A stretch of DNA of 64,000 nt, taken from Oryza sativa Japonica Group (lineage: Eukaryota > Streptophyta > Magnoliopsida > Poales > Poaceae). Position numbers and translations under genes: made by a program. Every line of letters begins with the position of its first letter. Position 1 is the first letter of the stretch. The stretch is taken from positions 25,125,501 through 25,189,500 of the forward strand of contig NC_089035.1 of assembly GCF_034140825.1 (NCBI RefSeq), in the 5' to 3' direction. The notes under the pieces were generated by a model. The model worked only from the letters and a program-made list of their open reading frames with translations, did no database searches and was not told the origin of the DNA. Positions 48,301-63,792 of the stretch are shown piece after piece.

Positions 48301-48898
48301 AAATTTTTTAAGTAGTGTATTAGTCATATTTTGTTCCTCAGAAACATATTATGTACACATGTTATTACACCTATGTACTATTATACCGATGTGTAAAGTC
48401 TTAAACTTAAATTCATTAATTGTTTTATGTAAACAAGAAAACAAAATTCCTTATAGTTTTAGAAGTATATATATATATGTGATGTGATAATTATTAGTTG
48501 GTGTGCATCATTTTTATACGTAAGCGTCCTCTATTTGAACATGCCCAAGAGTGTAGTGTGATGACGAGAGAACGTACGTGAAGTGCTACTACTTACCTGT
48601 AAGCCTCCAGGAAGACTATCGCCATGGCGTACCAGAAATCCTCGCGCAGGTCCGTGGAGTACCCACCGAGCACGACGACGGTCGCCCAGGTGAAGGCCAG
48701 CGTGCCGACGGCGTTGCCCGTCCTCTCCACGAAAGCGACGACGCGGACGAAGCGGTTCAGCCACTTCTGGGCCGTCTTCCACGCCCCCTCGTCCTCGTCG
48801 CCGCCGCCGGCCAGCGCGGCTGGCTGTGCTGCAGGCTGATCATCACCCGGGCCCGGGATGGCTATGCTACGCTCATTTGCTGCACTTGTTGCGGCCAT
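45389..48898 (-). CDS. BLE2-like multi-pass membrane protein with helical-repeat C-terminus, 940 aa
   Basis: Three exons: 48898-48597, 48161-46019, 45766-45389; 2823 nt, in frame. The exon-1 block KWLNRFVRVVAFVERTGNAV, then GTLAFTWATVVVLGGYST, joins in frame to VFSRQNKSDDKFLFKTTGG, matching the grass family annotated as BLE2 (brassinolide-enhanced) proteins, by recall. I count about seven hydrophobic spans, including LLYFLNAVIVMLCLSVILTV, PLVLAALLVLLARFPIIWLL and VLASVLLLFMTFVLCQQL. The C-terminal half (about residue 400 on) is a run of helices with armadillo-like Leu/Ala patterns (ALPIMGMLILEKLASDPENC, LRLAAGEALATLATESPGNC), presumably cytosolic. A CCCCF cluster could be acylated (inference). 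Biochemical function is unknown; a brassinosteroid link exists only through the family name. Confidence 0.8.
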
Positions 48899-50212
48899 CC
48901 TACTTCCTGCGAGCTCTCCTGCGGTAGTACGTGCACTTCTACAAGCTCAAGGACATTGCATCTTGGAGTTAGACGAGCTATAAAAGATTTTTGTGTCTTG
49001 CTATTACTGGTTCAAATTAATTATTGGAGGAGACCGAGGTAAGGTAGGTCATTTTTTACATGATTTATTTTGTGTATCTTAAGATTCTGTTTACTTTGGG
49101 GTAGGGACTTGCTTGGGGCCGAGCACTTGGAATCATTGAAATGATGAATCGTACCAACCAGTACCACAATAAACACAACTTGGTACGTGGTTGATTGTTT
49201 ATTGTGTTTTGTCGAGAGCATTAGTGCTAAAGTGTTTCTTCGGCTGGTTTCGTTGTTCACAAAACGATTCTTTTTAGAACGTTCTTTTTTGACATCGGAA
49301 TTGGCGGGTTTGAGCTGCCTGAAACATAATATTCTACTCATGTGTGTTGTGTTATTCTTTGTTTTAACTTTAAGTGGGGAAAAGCTCGCCCTTCTCCTCT
49401 CATAGCCTCGCTCCCGCCCTTATATATTTTGGATGGTACAACAAGTTATATCATCCATTCTTCATCAGGCTCCGCGTCCCTCTGCTCATTATGAGGTCCT
49501 CCTTAAGGTGGAGTCAAGAGAGGTCTTGAGCATTTATCGTGTGCCTCGGTGATGCTTTCTTGCGCAAAGGGGCTTAATGGAGGAGACGGTCATCCACAAA
49601 TGCCATCCCATGGCCTCACTTGTCGGCGTCTAGGCAGAGTATGTGGAAAATGGTGGGACCAAGTAAGACACATGAAGTCATTCGTTCTGCCTAACAACCC
49701 ATGCCGTATGACAATCCATACGTGGCCTCGAATGATAGGTGGTAAGGCATGTTTTATCTACTGTGTCAGTTGCCTCAACGGGCAGGTATCAATTACATCG
49801 CCTTTTATTGGGAAGGGACACCTTATCTCAATGCAACCTTTTTCGGGACACCTTTTCGGGGTCGTTTGTCCCGAGCAATTCAGGATATGGTCCAGATTGG
49901 TACTCGGGGACAACCAACTAGGAGTTTGAGTGTCCAACCTTAAACCTCAGTTCTTCCCTAGCCTTGGAGGTTGCAGGCAGCTCTTTGGAAAGACTCGTTG
50001 CCTCAAGAAGCTCACAGGACAGTGATGTGGCGCCAAGTTGCCATGTGGCACCCCGTGATATTGCTTCCCGCCTATATTTTATCAAAATTAATCAAAGAGC
50101 AAGACAAAAATTTATTATCTTAGATCGTGTTGATCCAAACTATAATGGTGAATATTTGTAGCAATTCCAGTTCTCAAACAAACAAACAAAGAGTTATAAC
50201 TACACGAATCTA
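48899..50212. other. Intergenic, nothing firmly recognised
   Basis: The region upstream of the BLE2-like gene. An open frame at 49549-49929 (126 codons) has no recognisable domain. The 49430-49960 stretch is GC-richer than its surroundings and could be an unidentified transposon remnant. Confidence 0.3.
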
Positions 50213-50486
50213 GTCCATTCCGTTTCAAATTATTTGTGGTTCTACATTTTGTTCTAAGACAAACATGTATATCTTTAGTCAATAAATTTTAAATTTTAGA
50301 AGTCTGTGTATGTTATCATGATAACATGTGAATTGTATATTATGAAAGTATTTCTTATAGTGAATTTAAAAATATAAATATAACGATGTTAAATTATATG
50401 AGTTTATAGAAATTGATGGTAAAACAATAATAAAATGTTTAATTTAGTATAAATCTAAAACAATAAATAATTTAAAACAGAGCAAG
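50213..50486. mobile_element. Degenerate Stowaway-like MITE
   Basis: Left CATTCCGTTTCAAATTATTT and inverted right CTGTTTTAAATTATTTATTG correspond, with TA on both sides. The interior is very AT-rich. Several mismatches suggest an old copy. Confidence 0.5.
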
Positions 50487-50927
50487 TATTATTTTTATAG
50501 AAAAAACAAGCTTCCACATTCGCTCCAGATGACCTATGCCGCTTATTATATTGTAGGGTGGATCAAAATTATAATAGTTTAGATTAAACCAATAAACAGA
50601 TAAAATCCATATAGAAATACTAATTAGAAATATATGGCACCCATATGAGAAAAGAACTAAGAGGTGGCAGGTAGATTACTAACTGAATTTCGGAATAAAA
50701 TATAAAATTATTCAGAAATTGATTTTTAATTGGAATTTAAAAGTAAAATTACAAAATCATTGCTACTAAAATTCTAAATAAAACCTTTTCTCTTGAATAT
50801 TGCAAGCTAGAGTTTTCTACTATTCGGCCGTTTAAAACCCCCTAGGATATCTTATCCTCTCGTCGCCGCGCGCCAACCCGCCACAAAACCCTACGCCTCC
50901 GCTCATCCCTATCCCCACTCGCCGGAG

Positions 50928-53900
50928 ATGGCCGCCGGCGACCTCCTCCTCCGCACCCAGAGCGGCCTCCCCGTGCTCGCAAGGGCCTTCCCCAGCTGCC
51001 TCTGCCTCCGCGTCCCTGCCCGCCGCCGCCGGGGCGCTCCTCCCCTGACCGCCGCCAAGGTCGACGTCGCCGACGCCGTCGGCCGCCGTGTCAGGTCGGG
51101 CGGCGCGGCCGTACCGAAGCGGCGTCGTAGCCGTAGGGACGCGGAGGAGGAGGAGGAGGAGGGCCTCGCGTTCTCGAGGGTGGTCACGGGCAGGGGAAGA
51201 GGCGTCCGCGAGGAGGGCGTGGCGGAAGGGGAGGCTCCGGAATTCGATGCGGCGAAGAGCGGTGACGAGTCGGGAGGCGTGGATGGCTCGTACCTCAGCG
51301 ACACAAGGTAATCGCTTGCCTTGCGCCGCAAATTGAGAGTTATCTCTTCCCCTGTAGAAATGGTTATGGTTTGGAACTGTAGAAATGGCGAGTGCTTTAT
51401 TTATGTAAGAGTATTTTCGAATATGTGGAAATGGTTATGTTTCCAAAACAGAAATGGCGAGTGCTTGTTTCCAGTATTTTCCAGATGAGTAGAGCTTAAA
51501 GATTTTAAACGTTGTGTTAGGGAGACGCCAAACATGTCTGTTCTACTAGAATTAATCAGTTTTCACTAAGTTCTAGCAGCGTGCTGTGTTTGTATAATTA
51601 TTTATTGCTGTAAACCAACTGTTACTGCCTCCTTCAAGTAGCATAATGCTCATCTGTAAACAATCATTTTGCTAATCCTCGACTAACTAGAATATGAGAA
51701 GACTGCTCATCCGATTTGTATAACAGGATTTACAAATGTACTGCTTTCGTAATTTAGAAATGCTATTCATATGCAGGTTTGATCAATGCACTATTTCTCC
51801 GTTGTCACTGAAAGCCGTCAAAGATGCTGGGTATGAAAGGATGACCCAGGTGCAGGAGGCAACTCTGCCAGTAATCCTTCAAGGTCAGGGAAATGGCAAT
51901 GTTATTGTTCCTAGTCCAGTGAATGATACCAGTATTTTTTGGTGGGAGTCCTGAAACTGAATCTGCAACATTTTGTTCCATTTTAGGTAAAGATGTTCTT
52001 GCAAAAGCAAAGACAGGAACTGGGAAAACTGTTGCCTTTTTGGTACTTATCCTAAATCCCAATCAAATTATGGCATTAGTCGCTATCACCTATTAACGTA
52101 TTGACTAATGAGTTAGAGTATCTTGTTTTAGCTTCCAGCCATTGAAGTTCTCTCCGCATTACCTAATTCTCGGAGGGATCAACTACGTCCATCTATAAAT
52201 TTGCTGGTGATGTGCCCTACTAGGGAGCTTGCAATCCAAGTGGCTGTTGAGGCCAAGAAACTTCTCAAGTATCACCGCTCGCTGGGGGTGCAAGTTGTAA
52301 TCGGTGGCACACGATTAACCCAAGAGCAACGAAGCATGCAAGCTAACCCATGCCAGGTTGTACCCATGAACTACAGACAGGTCATATCTTGGATTCTTAG
52401 TGCAAGTTATGTATACTAACACTGTGCACTGATCAAACAGATTCTTGTTGCTACACCTGGAAGGCTTAAAGACCATGTTGAGAACACACCTGGTTTTTCT
52501 ACCCGACTAAAAGGTGTGAAGGTTCTTGTTCTTGATGAAGCTGATCGCCTGCTGGATATGGGATTCAGAAGAGACATTGAGAGAATAATTGCTTCCGTTC
52601 CTAAAGAGCGACAGACATTGCTATTTTCTGCTACTGTGCCAGAGGAGGTAAACTCTTTGTATTATTAAGCTCTCTTTATATAAAGTTAAACCTCTAACAA
52701 ACTATCTTTTGAACGTTTATATTTAGGTCCGCCAAATTTCTCATATTGCAATGAAGAAGAATTATAAGTTCATTAACACTGTTAAGGATGGTGATGAGGA
52801 GACACATGCACAGGTTTAGACCTGTCATTTTTTCTTGAGCTTTTATGCTAAATGCTAAAGTTTTGGAGCTCATTAGAACATTGCGCTGCTTCTATATCAG
52901 GTGAGTCAGATGTTCATGATCGCGCCACTAGATCTGCACTTCTCTATCTTATATGATGTATTGAAGAAGCATGTTGCAGAGGATGCAGACTACAAAGTAA
53001 GTTTCATATCCAAACTGTGAACCTATATCTTGTGGATTATGGATGTGTCATTGTTGTTCAATTTTACAGGTGATTATATTCTGCACTACTGCGATGGTTA
53101 CCAAACTTGTCGCTGAAATTCTTTCCCAACTGAGACTGAATATAAGAGAGATTCATTCCAGAAAGTCACAATCTGCCAGAACTAAGGTCTCAGATGAATT
53201 CAGGAAGTCAAGGGGTCTGATATTGGTTAGTTCTGATGTATCTGCCCGCGGCGTGGATTATCCTGATGTCACCCTTGTCATACAGGTACCTGTTATTATT
53301 TCCCCTCACAAAATTCTTCTTGTAAACTGATATTGCTATATTGTTGTTATTTATTTTTCTTTTCTTTATGAATGTTTGGAAAACTATTTCTGTTGACCAA
53401 AATATGGCAATGCAAATATGCTTGCAGTTTGTTGTGTTCTGATAAAGTTTTTTCTCCTTGAATATTTGCTCTTGCAGGTTGGGGTGCCAGCTGATAGACA
53501 GCAATATATACATAGACTTGGTAGAACTGGACGGAAGGGAAAGGAAGGGCAAGGCCTATTACTGTTGGCTCCATGGGAGAAGTACTTTCTTAGTAGCATT
53601 AAGGATTTGTCAATATCAGAGGCTACGGTACCTTCTGTTGATTCAAGCACTCAGACAATAGTAAGTTCATAATCCTCTCATCTATTTCGCCATGCAACAT
53701 AGGTCAGATCTAGCGCAAATTTTGCAATAGGAAGTCCATTTTTGCCTGCTCAAGAAATCTCAAGTACTCTTGTTTCTGCTTTATTTGATAGGTCAAAGAC
53801 GCAGTCCGGAAAGTTGAGATGAGGAGCAAGGAGTGTGCCTATCAAGCATGGTTAGGATACTACAACTCTAACAAGACCATTGGCCGAGAAAAATCCAGAC

Positions 53901-54019
53901 TTGTTAAGCTCGCAGAAGAGTTCAGCCAAAGCATGGAGCTTTCAGTTCCGCCAGCTATACCCAAGCAAATTCTTCGAAAGATGGGACTTAACAATGTTCC
54001 TGGGCTGAGATCTACATAA
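50928..54019 (+). CDS. DEAD-box ATP-dependent RNA helicase, 594 aa (upstream copy of tandem pair)
   Basis: Ten exons: 50928-51307, 51777-51883, 51987-52042, 52132-52356, 52441-52647, 52727-52813, 52901-52996, 53070-53285, 53478-53660, 53792-54019; 1785 nt, in frame. ATP-driven RNA unwinding or RNP remodelling. Motifs in order: Q-motif region ([20 protein letters not shown]), I AKTGTGKT, Ia PTRELA, Ib TPGR, II DEAD (residues 288-291), [35 protein letters not shown]. It belongs by recall to the plant RH25/RH26/RH31/RH48 clade. The 126-residue N-terminal exon is Arg/Glu-rich with an Ala/Arg leader ([16 protein letters not shown]) that could target an organelle. The C-terminal [13 protein letters not shown] and [20 protein letters not shown] blocks are clade markers. 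Rice RH25 is a plausible identity but is not proven here. Confidence 0.93.
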
Positions 54020-54995
54020 CCCTGATGCCTGAAATTAAGGTCCTTGTGCACTTTGTGCTAAAAGCGTAGAGCACACTATCGACATTTGATCCATCACTGT
54101 GCTCTCTGCTGCGTTTATGGTAAACTTCAGGCGTGATGTACCTCACTGCTGCAGATATTTGAGCTTTGCAGCTCGGTGGGTTGATATTGGTCAGAAGTTT
54201 GGACGATCAACACTATGTATGATCACAGATCACTTCTCTCGGAGGTTCAGGAGTTCTAAGTTCAACTATTCAAGCATGACTAGGAGTCTTTCTGGTCCTC
54301 TACAAATACAGGTTCAAAAACAGACAGTGATTCTACAGAAGCTCATATAGTGCAACACACGAAGATTTTTATTTTTACCTTGTTCTGATCCATTTTGAGA
54401 TGGATTTACTTGAGACACTAGATGATCAGATCGTTTATTAAACCCATGCTTATATATTATTTATCAGATAGTAGCATTTTTTTGCTACCATCATTCAAGA
54501 CTCCAAGTTGAGCAAGTGAAAAGAGATGATATCAGAGTGTCTATTACACCCGTGCTTCGATTGAATTTACCGCTTTTAAATTTGAATTTCTCGAAAACCA
54601 TTCGAATTCGACTAGTTCCTCCGCGCCGAACTCACCAAACGAGAACATTGTACACGAAAGATTCGAACAGCAAATAGGAAGAGGAATCAAACCCAACTTG
54701 AAAAAAACGAACAGATTAAACTCCAACCTTCCTTCTCAAAGGACGTTGAGCGTTGATGAGATCCTTGCTTCTTGCGATGGGATTGGGCCAGGTTGGGCCA
54801 TGGACTAATGGGCCGATGTGATGGGCCTTCAGCAAGCATGGTTTGGAGGCCCACTACGGCCCACCTAGTCTATTTCCTACTACTAGTAAACTCGTTTTGG
54901 GGATCGCAGAGGCATAGCGCGTCTTTCGACCGTTCGCCACCGCCGCCGCCGCCGCCCGCGCCGCCGACGAGATAGAGATCGTTCGCCGGGGAGAG
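54020..54995. other. Spacer between the two helicase genes
   Basis: 976 bp. The first 400 bases probably hold the upstream gene's 3' untranslated region. The last 250 (TGGGCC repeats at about 54780-54870, then a GC-rich leader) probably contain the downstream gene's own promoter; TGGGCC/GGCCCA words are common proximal elements of plant housekeeping genes. Confidence 0.4.
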
Positions 54996-55474
54996 ATGAT
55001 GTCTGGCGGCCCCAGCGACGCGACCCACCGGAAGCGGCGGCGGAGGCGGGGGCCGAAGGGCTCGGGGGTCGACGGGCCCTCGATCCCCAGGGCGGTCACG
55101 ACCAACGGAGCAGGTCCCGAAGAGGAGGAGGTGGTGGAAGGGAAGGCTATGGAGTTGGATGCGGGGATGAGCGCTGCCGAGGTGGGAGGCGTGGTTGGCT
55201 CGCATCTCAGCGAGACACGGTAAATTAATGGGCCTTGTTCTGCAAATTAGGTTACGAATGTGCTTTGATTTTTTTTTCCATTTCTCAAATTGTAGAAACT
55301 TAGTATAGAATGTTCTGTTGTTGGTGTGATTTTGAGATTATAATAGGCATCGCATAGTGTTAGATAGCATGAAATCATAGCTGTTATCAGACCGGGATTA
55401 GTCTTACTAATCCACCAAATTTTAGTTGGTTGTTAGTTGTTACTCTAAAATCGCCATGTTCTTACTAAGTCCTG

Positions 55475-55506
<32 letters not shown>

Positions 55507-57811
55507 CAGCCAGTCAATGTCCACTATTCGGTGTTTTCTTAGATCTGTTATAATAAAATCAGTTTGTGTTACTCACTGTTTGTTCAAATTAGTCTGTCTA
55601 CCATGACTTGTAGTTTCTGAATGTCATGAATCGTGTTAGGTTCCTGCAAACTTATTTAATGTTACCGTTATGCATGTTACAGATTTGATCAATGTCCTGT
55701 TTCTCCGTTGTCATTGAAAGCAATCAAAGATGCTGGATATGAAAAGATGACCCAGGTGCAGGAGGCAACTCTGCCAATAATCCTTCAAGGTCAGCCAAAT
55801 GAAATATATAGTGTCGCTCAATTGCTCCACAGCATGATACCGATCTCTTGGGAACCCTGGAGATAATATGTGTGTTTGTTTCCTGCAGGTGAAGATGTTC
55901 TTGCAAAAGCAAAGACAGGGACAGGAAAAACTGTTGCCTTTTTGGTATTCTAGTCCTTTGGACCCAACTTGTCAATTCATGGCACTACTTTATGCTTTCA
56001 TGGGACTAACCAATTTGAGTTTCATTTCTTGTTTCCAGCTTCCAGCCATTGAACTTCTCTCTACATTACCTCGTTCTCCATCTATAAATTTGCTTGTGAT
56101 ATGCCCCACAAGGGAGCTAGCAAACCAAGTGGCTGCTGAGGCCAGGAAGCTTCTCAAGTATCATCGCTCACTGGGTGTGCAGGTTGTAATTGGCGGCACA
56201 AAATTACCTCAAGAACAACGAAGCATGCAATCTAATCCTTGTCAGGTTGTGCCCAACAAATTTAGTGCGCTCATATCTAGCTTTAGTTTTATGCACTGAT
56301 AATAATACCTGGGAGTTGATTAACAGATTCTTGTTGCTACACCGGGAAGGCTTAAGGATCATCTTGAGAATACACCTGGTTTTTCCAACCGAATTAAAGG
56401 GGTGAAAGTTCTTGTTCTTGATGAAGCTGACCGCCTATTGGATATGGGATTTAGAAGAGACATTGAGAAAATTATTGCTTTCATTCCTAAAGAACGACAG
56501 ACACTTCTTTTTTCTGCTACTGTTCCAGAAGAGGTATCTCCTATTTGTTACTATACCCCGTTTCTATAATAGCAATTTGATTTCTTTTTTAAATGCTTAC
56601 TGTTAGGTTCGTCAAATTTCGCACATTGCAATGAAGAGGGGTTACAAGTTCATTAATACTGTTAAAGAGGGTGATGAGGAGACACATTCACAGGTTTATA
56701 AATGTCACTTTCATGTGCTGTTGGGTAAATTTTAAGTTTTGCTGCTCGCATGACCTTACGTTTTTACTCTTGCATCAGGTAAGTCAGATGTACATGGTTG
56801 CACCACTTGACCTGCACTTCTCTATATTGTACAATGTACTGAAGAAGCATATCGCAGAAGATGCAGACTACAAAGTAAGTTATCTCAATTTTCTTCTTTT
56901 TTTTGAGCAAGTTACCTTACCAGACCAGCTTATATATTGGGGATTTGTCCATGTGTGCCCCATCCAATTTTTCAGGTGATTGTATTCTGTACTACTGCAA
57001 TGGTCACCAAACTTGTTGCTGAAGTTCTTTCCCAGCTGAAACTGAATATAAGAGAGATCCATTCGAGAAAGTCGCAATCAGCAAGAACTAAGGTCTCAGA
57101 TGAATTTAGGAAATCAAAGGGTCTGATATTAGTGAGTTCTGATGTATCTGCTCGTGGTGTTGATTATCCTGATGTCACCCTTGTCATACAGGTGGGTCGC
57201 ATGATTACATCTCATACCAAAATAATTCATCTCCATTTATTGAAATTTGTTTGCCCTCGCAGGTTGGGCTGCCAGCTGATAGAGAACAGTATATACATAG
57301 ACTTGGTAGAACTGGACGGAAAGGCAAAGATGGGCTAGGTCTCTTACTGTTGGCTCCCTGGGAAACATACTTTCTGAATAGCGTTCAGGATTTGTCTGTA
57401 TCACAAGCTGTGGTACCTACAATTGATTCGAGCATTCAGACAGGAGTAAGTATTATGTACTTGATATCAAGTTGGCTATGTGATTCTGTCAAGGGTTTTT
57501 ACTCTAGTTGAGCAATCAACATGGCTGCTCAAAATATAATGCACTTTACGTTTTCTCCTTTTAATCTCTGCTTGATTTGATAGGTCAAAGATGCACTCGG
57601 AAGAGTGGAGACAAAGAGCAAGGAATCAGCCTACCAGGCATGGCTAGGGTACTACAACTCAAACAAGGCTATTAGTCGAGACAAATCCAGACTTGTTAGG
57701 CTCGCAGAAGAGTTCAGCCAGAGCATGGGTCTTGCAATTCCGCCTGCCATACCCAAACTCATTCTTCGAAAAATGGGCCTTAACAATGTTCCTGGGCTGC
57801 GATCTGTGTAA
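54996..57811 (+). CDS. DEAD-box ATP-dependent RNA helicase, 536 aa (downstream copy of tandem pair)
   Basis: Ten exons: 54996-55219, 55683-55789, 55889-55944, 56039-56245, 56327-56533, 56607-56693, 56779-56874, 56976-57191, 57263-57445, 57584-57811; 1611 nt, in frame. Exons 2, 3 and 5-10 have exactly the same length and phase as in the upstream gene; only exon 1 (224 against 380 nt) and exon 4 (207 against 225 nt, losing six residues after LP) differ. All helicase motifs are intact: [22 protein letters not shown] (residues 230-233), [27 protein letters not shown]. The N-terminal exon is unrelated in sequence, shorter, rich in Arg/Lys ([14 protein letters not shown], a likely nuclear or nucleolar signal) and lacks the organelle-like leader, so the two copies may act in different compartments. 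A second ATG three bases on is equally possible. Confidence 0.93.
55471..55506. repeat. (GTA)n microsatellite in helicase intron 1
   Basis: About ten GTA/TAG units with one interruption (TATTAG), in the first intron of the downstream helicase gene. Confidence 0.85.
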
Positions 57812-60518
<2,707 letters not shown>

Positions 60519-60658
60519 GACTGTGTTTAGATCCAAAGTTTGAATCTAAACTTCAGTCCTTTTTCATCACATCAATCTGTCATACACACATAACTTTTCA
60601 GTCACATCATCTTTAATTTCAACTAAAATCTAAACTTTGCGCTGAACTAAACACAGCC
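60519..60658. mobile_element. Tourist/Harbinger MITE, 140 bp
   Basis: TTA duplications at 60516-60518 and 60659-60661. GACTGTGTTTAGATCCAAAG at the left; inverted right GGCTGTGTTTAGTTCAGCGC. AAAGTTT and ATCTAAACTT words are mirrored. A very common rice MITE type. Confidence 0.88.
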
Positions 60659-60661
60659 TTA

Positions 60662-63415
60662 CAGCAAATGGGCCAAGGATTAGGAAGCAGGATCTGAATC
60701 CAGGAATGTGTTCTACTCTGTTTTCTTTTGCTTTTAAGATGGCCCGCACCCATTCAAGGCGAGTAGAGTCAGAGCAAGATCGTGATGGACCGACCAGTTG
60801 AGCATCAGGCAGAGCAGAGAACACATGACTGACCACGTGTACACTCCTTGATCAACATCTCGATATGTACATAAAAAATGCCATTTCTTTAATCTTCTTC
60901 ACACTTGTATGCACCCGATGTAAGAGAACGGACCATACAGATTAACCAATTCAGCCTTGTAATAGCAACAAGACAAGACAAGACTTTGATTTCTCCGGCT
61001 CGCTCAGTAATTAATCACTCTCAGGTAAGTATATATACGAGCTAGTTACAGGTCTTTTTTATTCTTTTTTTTTCCATCGTTGGCGTCCACGCAAAGGACG
61101 GCGTTTCCAGCCTTGTTTTTCTCCTCCGAAACGTTTCATGGGAATTTTCTTCGCGAGCCATTTTCTACCTCCTTTCGGTCCATACAACTCTCGTTGCTGA
61201 AGAAAGCTCAGATTGTCAAATTGACCCAAAGCATGAGGTTAATTTAGACGTCACCGTTGTCCGGAAGAAACGACCTGGAGGAGTTTGGTAGTGGTAACAA
61301 ACATTATGGAGCCAAAATTAGCTAGCATGAGCCGTGCGTGTGTTAAGAATAGAAGAGTAACTATCGGGTGTTTTATAAAGTGCACCCGATACCGATATAT
61401 TCCATAGAAGTTCACAACGCATAGCAAAGATTCCTTTGTGCTAGGCTAGCTGCTAGCTTCGTTTCGTAGGATTACAGATCGTCGGTGGCTGAATGATTTT
61501 TATAAAATTATTTGTGAGTACAAATTAATAGATAAATCAAATATTATAAAGGTAAAAAATAAAACAATATTCCCAAAATTCATCCATAAATAATAAGTTT
61601 ATAAAAATCGAACTGCCTAAGAACTCAGGGAAGTATACGTGTGTTAATCTATTATTTTGTACAAGTATAATAATCCTTCCGTTTTAATATATAAAGATTT
61701 CTAATACTTAAATATTGTTTAATTTTCTAATAAGAAACATCGAATTTTTTTCTTCTTAACATTAACCTCTACTATTTAAAAAAACTTATATTTTGAAATT
61801 GGGGCACGGCCAAAATACGTGTAACTACGTACCACATCCAAAAAAATATCAATCCTATCTACGAATCTAGATGTATGTATGTCCAGGTTTATTGTTAGGA
61901 GGTTTTTTTTTTTTACGGAGTAGTACGGCAGTGCTGTGAATAAATCCGGTGCACCGATCGGGACAAGAGCCGGTTAACCGATCGATCGCGCGAGATCTCG
62001 AGGTAATTGTGCCGCGCGCCCGCGCGCGACGACGCGACGTGCGCTCCGCGCGTCCGTTCCGGGAGAGATCAGCGCATATGAGAACGCATATTCGTGGTGC
62101 GCGCGGGGTCGGTCCGCGGCGGCGGCTGCCTGGCTGCCCTGCCTGGCGGAGATCCCAACGTACGTGAACGATCGGCTCGTCGCTCGCGCGCCACGCCGAT
62201 TTTTCTCACCCCGGCTGCTTTGTTTGCTGTGACGACGACCGGGAAACGTTTTTGTGCGTTTTTCTCCCTCCTCTCCTGCCACTGGCGTACGTTTTCGCGG
62301 AAATACCCTTCGGTTGTACGTATCTGTGTGCACGGTAACGCATGGCAATTGGCAACATGCATCTAGCTAGCAGCGCTGTTCCGTGGAACGCATGCAGTTG
62401 CACTGAACCACTCGTCAACGCGTAGTAGTACGCCTCAACGAGTCGACCGCGACACGCAGACAATATGCGATTAATTCCACCGGTTCTATCGGGCAGTCGG
62501 CACAGGGAAATTTAACTATTTACGACATGGCAATTAACGATTTGCCATACCGTGTTTATAACATGTGGACTCTCATATGTCTATAAATGTGGGCCACTTA
62601 TAAGACTGGCAAATAGTTAAAAGCCCCGTCGGCACGGAGGGCTCTCCGTATGGGCAGTTGATGTTTTTCTCGTACGTGCGTAGAGCTGGTAAATTAGGTC
62701 TGCCTTTATGGGCGTGTACTTTTTTTGTTAATAGTCGTGACTTTTTCTTTAAATATTGTTTTAGGCTTAGAAGAGGTGGTCTAATTTATCAGGCAACTGA
62801 TTCTTTTGACAGATGACAATGCGATAATTTTGATCTTTAGCATAGAAAATAGATGGGTACCAAAAATAACATAAAACTTCCGTTACAAACGTCATTAAGG
62901 TCAAGTGTTTTAACCACGAGTTGAGACGAAGAAATACCAATTTACCCTTGCTCAACAAAGACGACTAGCGATGGCGGAGGGGCTCATCGATGGTGGACTG
63001 GCCGCGACGACCAGCTGCTTTTGCATGGCCTCGAGCTCCAACTGCCACTATAAGCTGAAGGAGGCGGTCGACGGGTTACGCTGTCCTAGTTATTAATGAT
63101 GTTATTATTACAACTAACTACTAGATTGATCGGAGATGCTGTCATTTTTTATAGCTAGCAGTCATTGTTGCACTATTCTTACTCTATCAATTCCATAATA
63201 TAAATTACAACTTTTTTTAATGTCCGTAATATAATATGTGTATGTATATATGTATACAATTAATTAGCACGTCTTCTTCACTAATTATTATTATTATAAA
63301 TATTTCATCGTTAAGATCTTTAATTCTATTTGATGCATATATTATATTTAAGAGGATAACCTAAATTAAGAGATAATAATAATTATTTCTTGATCTTTAA
63401 GTTAAGAGTACTACT
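60662..63415. other. Gene-poor intergenic region
   Basis: No gene model supported. A partial Stowaway-like start (CCTTCCGTTTTAATATATAAAG) occurs at about 61676. 61960-62330 is GC-rich with CGCGCG words but without recognised coding. The rest is AT-rich. Confidence 0.35.
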
Positions 63416-63500
63416 ACCTCCGTCCCAAAATACTTGTCGCTTTAAGTTTTTTTTATAACATTTGATCATTTGTCTTATTCAAAAAGTTATAGAATTATTA
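63416..63500. mobile_element. 5' piece of a Stowaway-like MITE
   Basis: CCTCCGTCCCAAAATACTTG begins a second Stowaway-type element whose right terminus is not found; another Stowaway begins where it stops. It is likely truncated or interrupted by the next element. Confidence 0.5.
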
Positions 63501-63746
63501 CTCCCTATGTCCCAAAATATAAGCATTTTTAGCACAGTGACAAGTCAAACATTTTTGACTCTGACTATTAATAGAAAAAAAGATCAATCATATAAAATTG
63601 ATGTTACTAGATTTATCATTAAACACACTATCATTTGCAACTCTTTTTATTTAAAACATCTTACTTTAATAGATATTGTTGGTCAAAGTAACATCTTGGA
63701 GACCATGTCAGGCTCTAAAAATGCTTATATTTTGGGATGGAGGGAG
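63501..63746. mobile_element. Stowaway MITE, 246 bp
   Basis: CTCCCTATGTCCCAAAATAT pairs with ATATTTTGGGATGGAGGGAG. TA on both sides (63499-63500, 63747-63748). AAGCATTTTTAG/CTAAAAATGCTT continues the stem. Confidence 0.88.
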
Positions 63747-63792
63747 TATTTATTTTGTTTGCGACTTGCTTTATTATCAGAAATACTTTAAG

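Noticed and set aside
49549-49929. 126-codon plus-strand open frame as a gene
   Set aside because: No domain, no exon partners, overlapping frames on the same strand; more likely part of an unidentified repeat.
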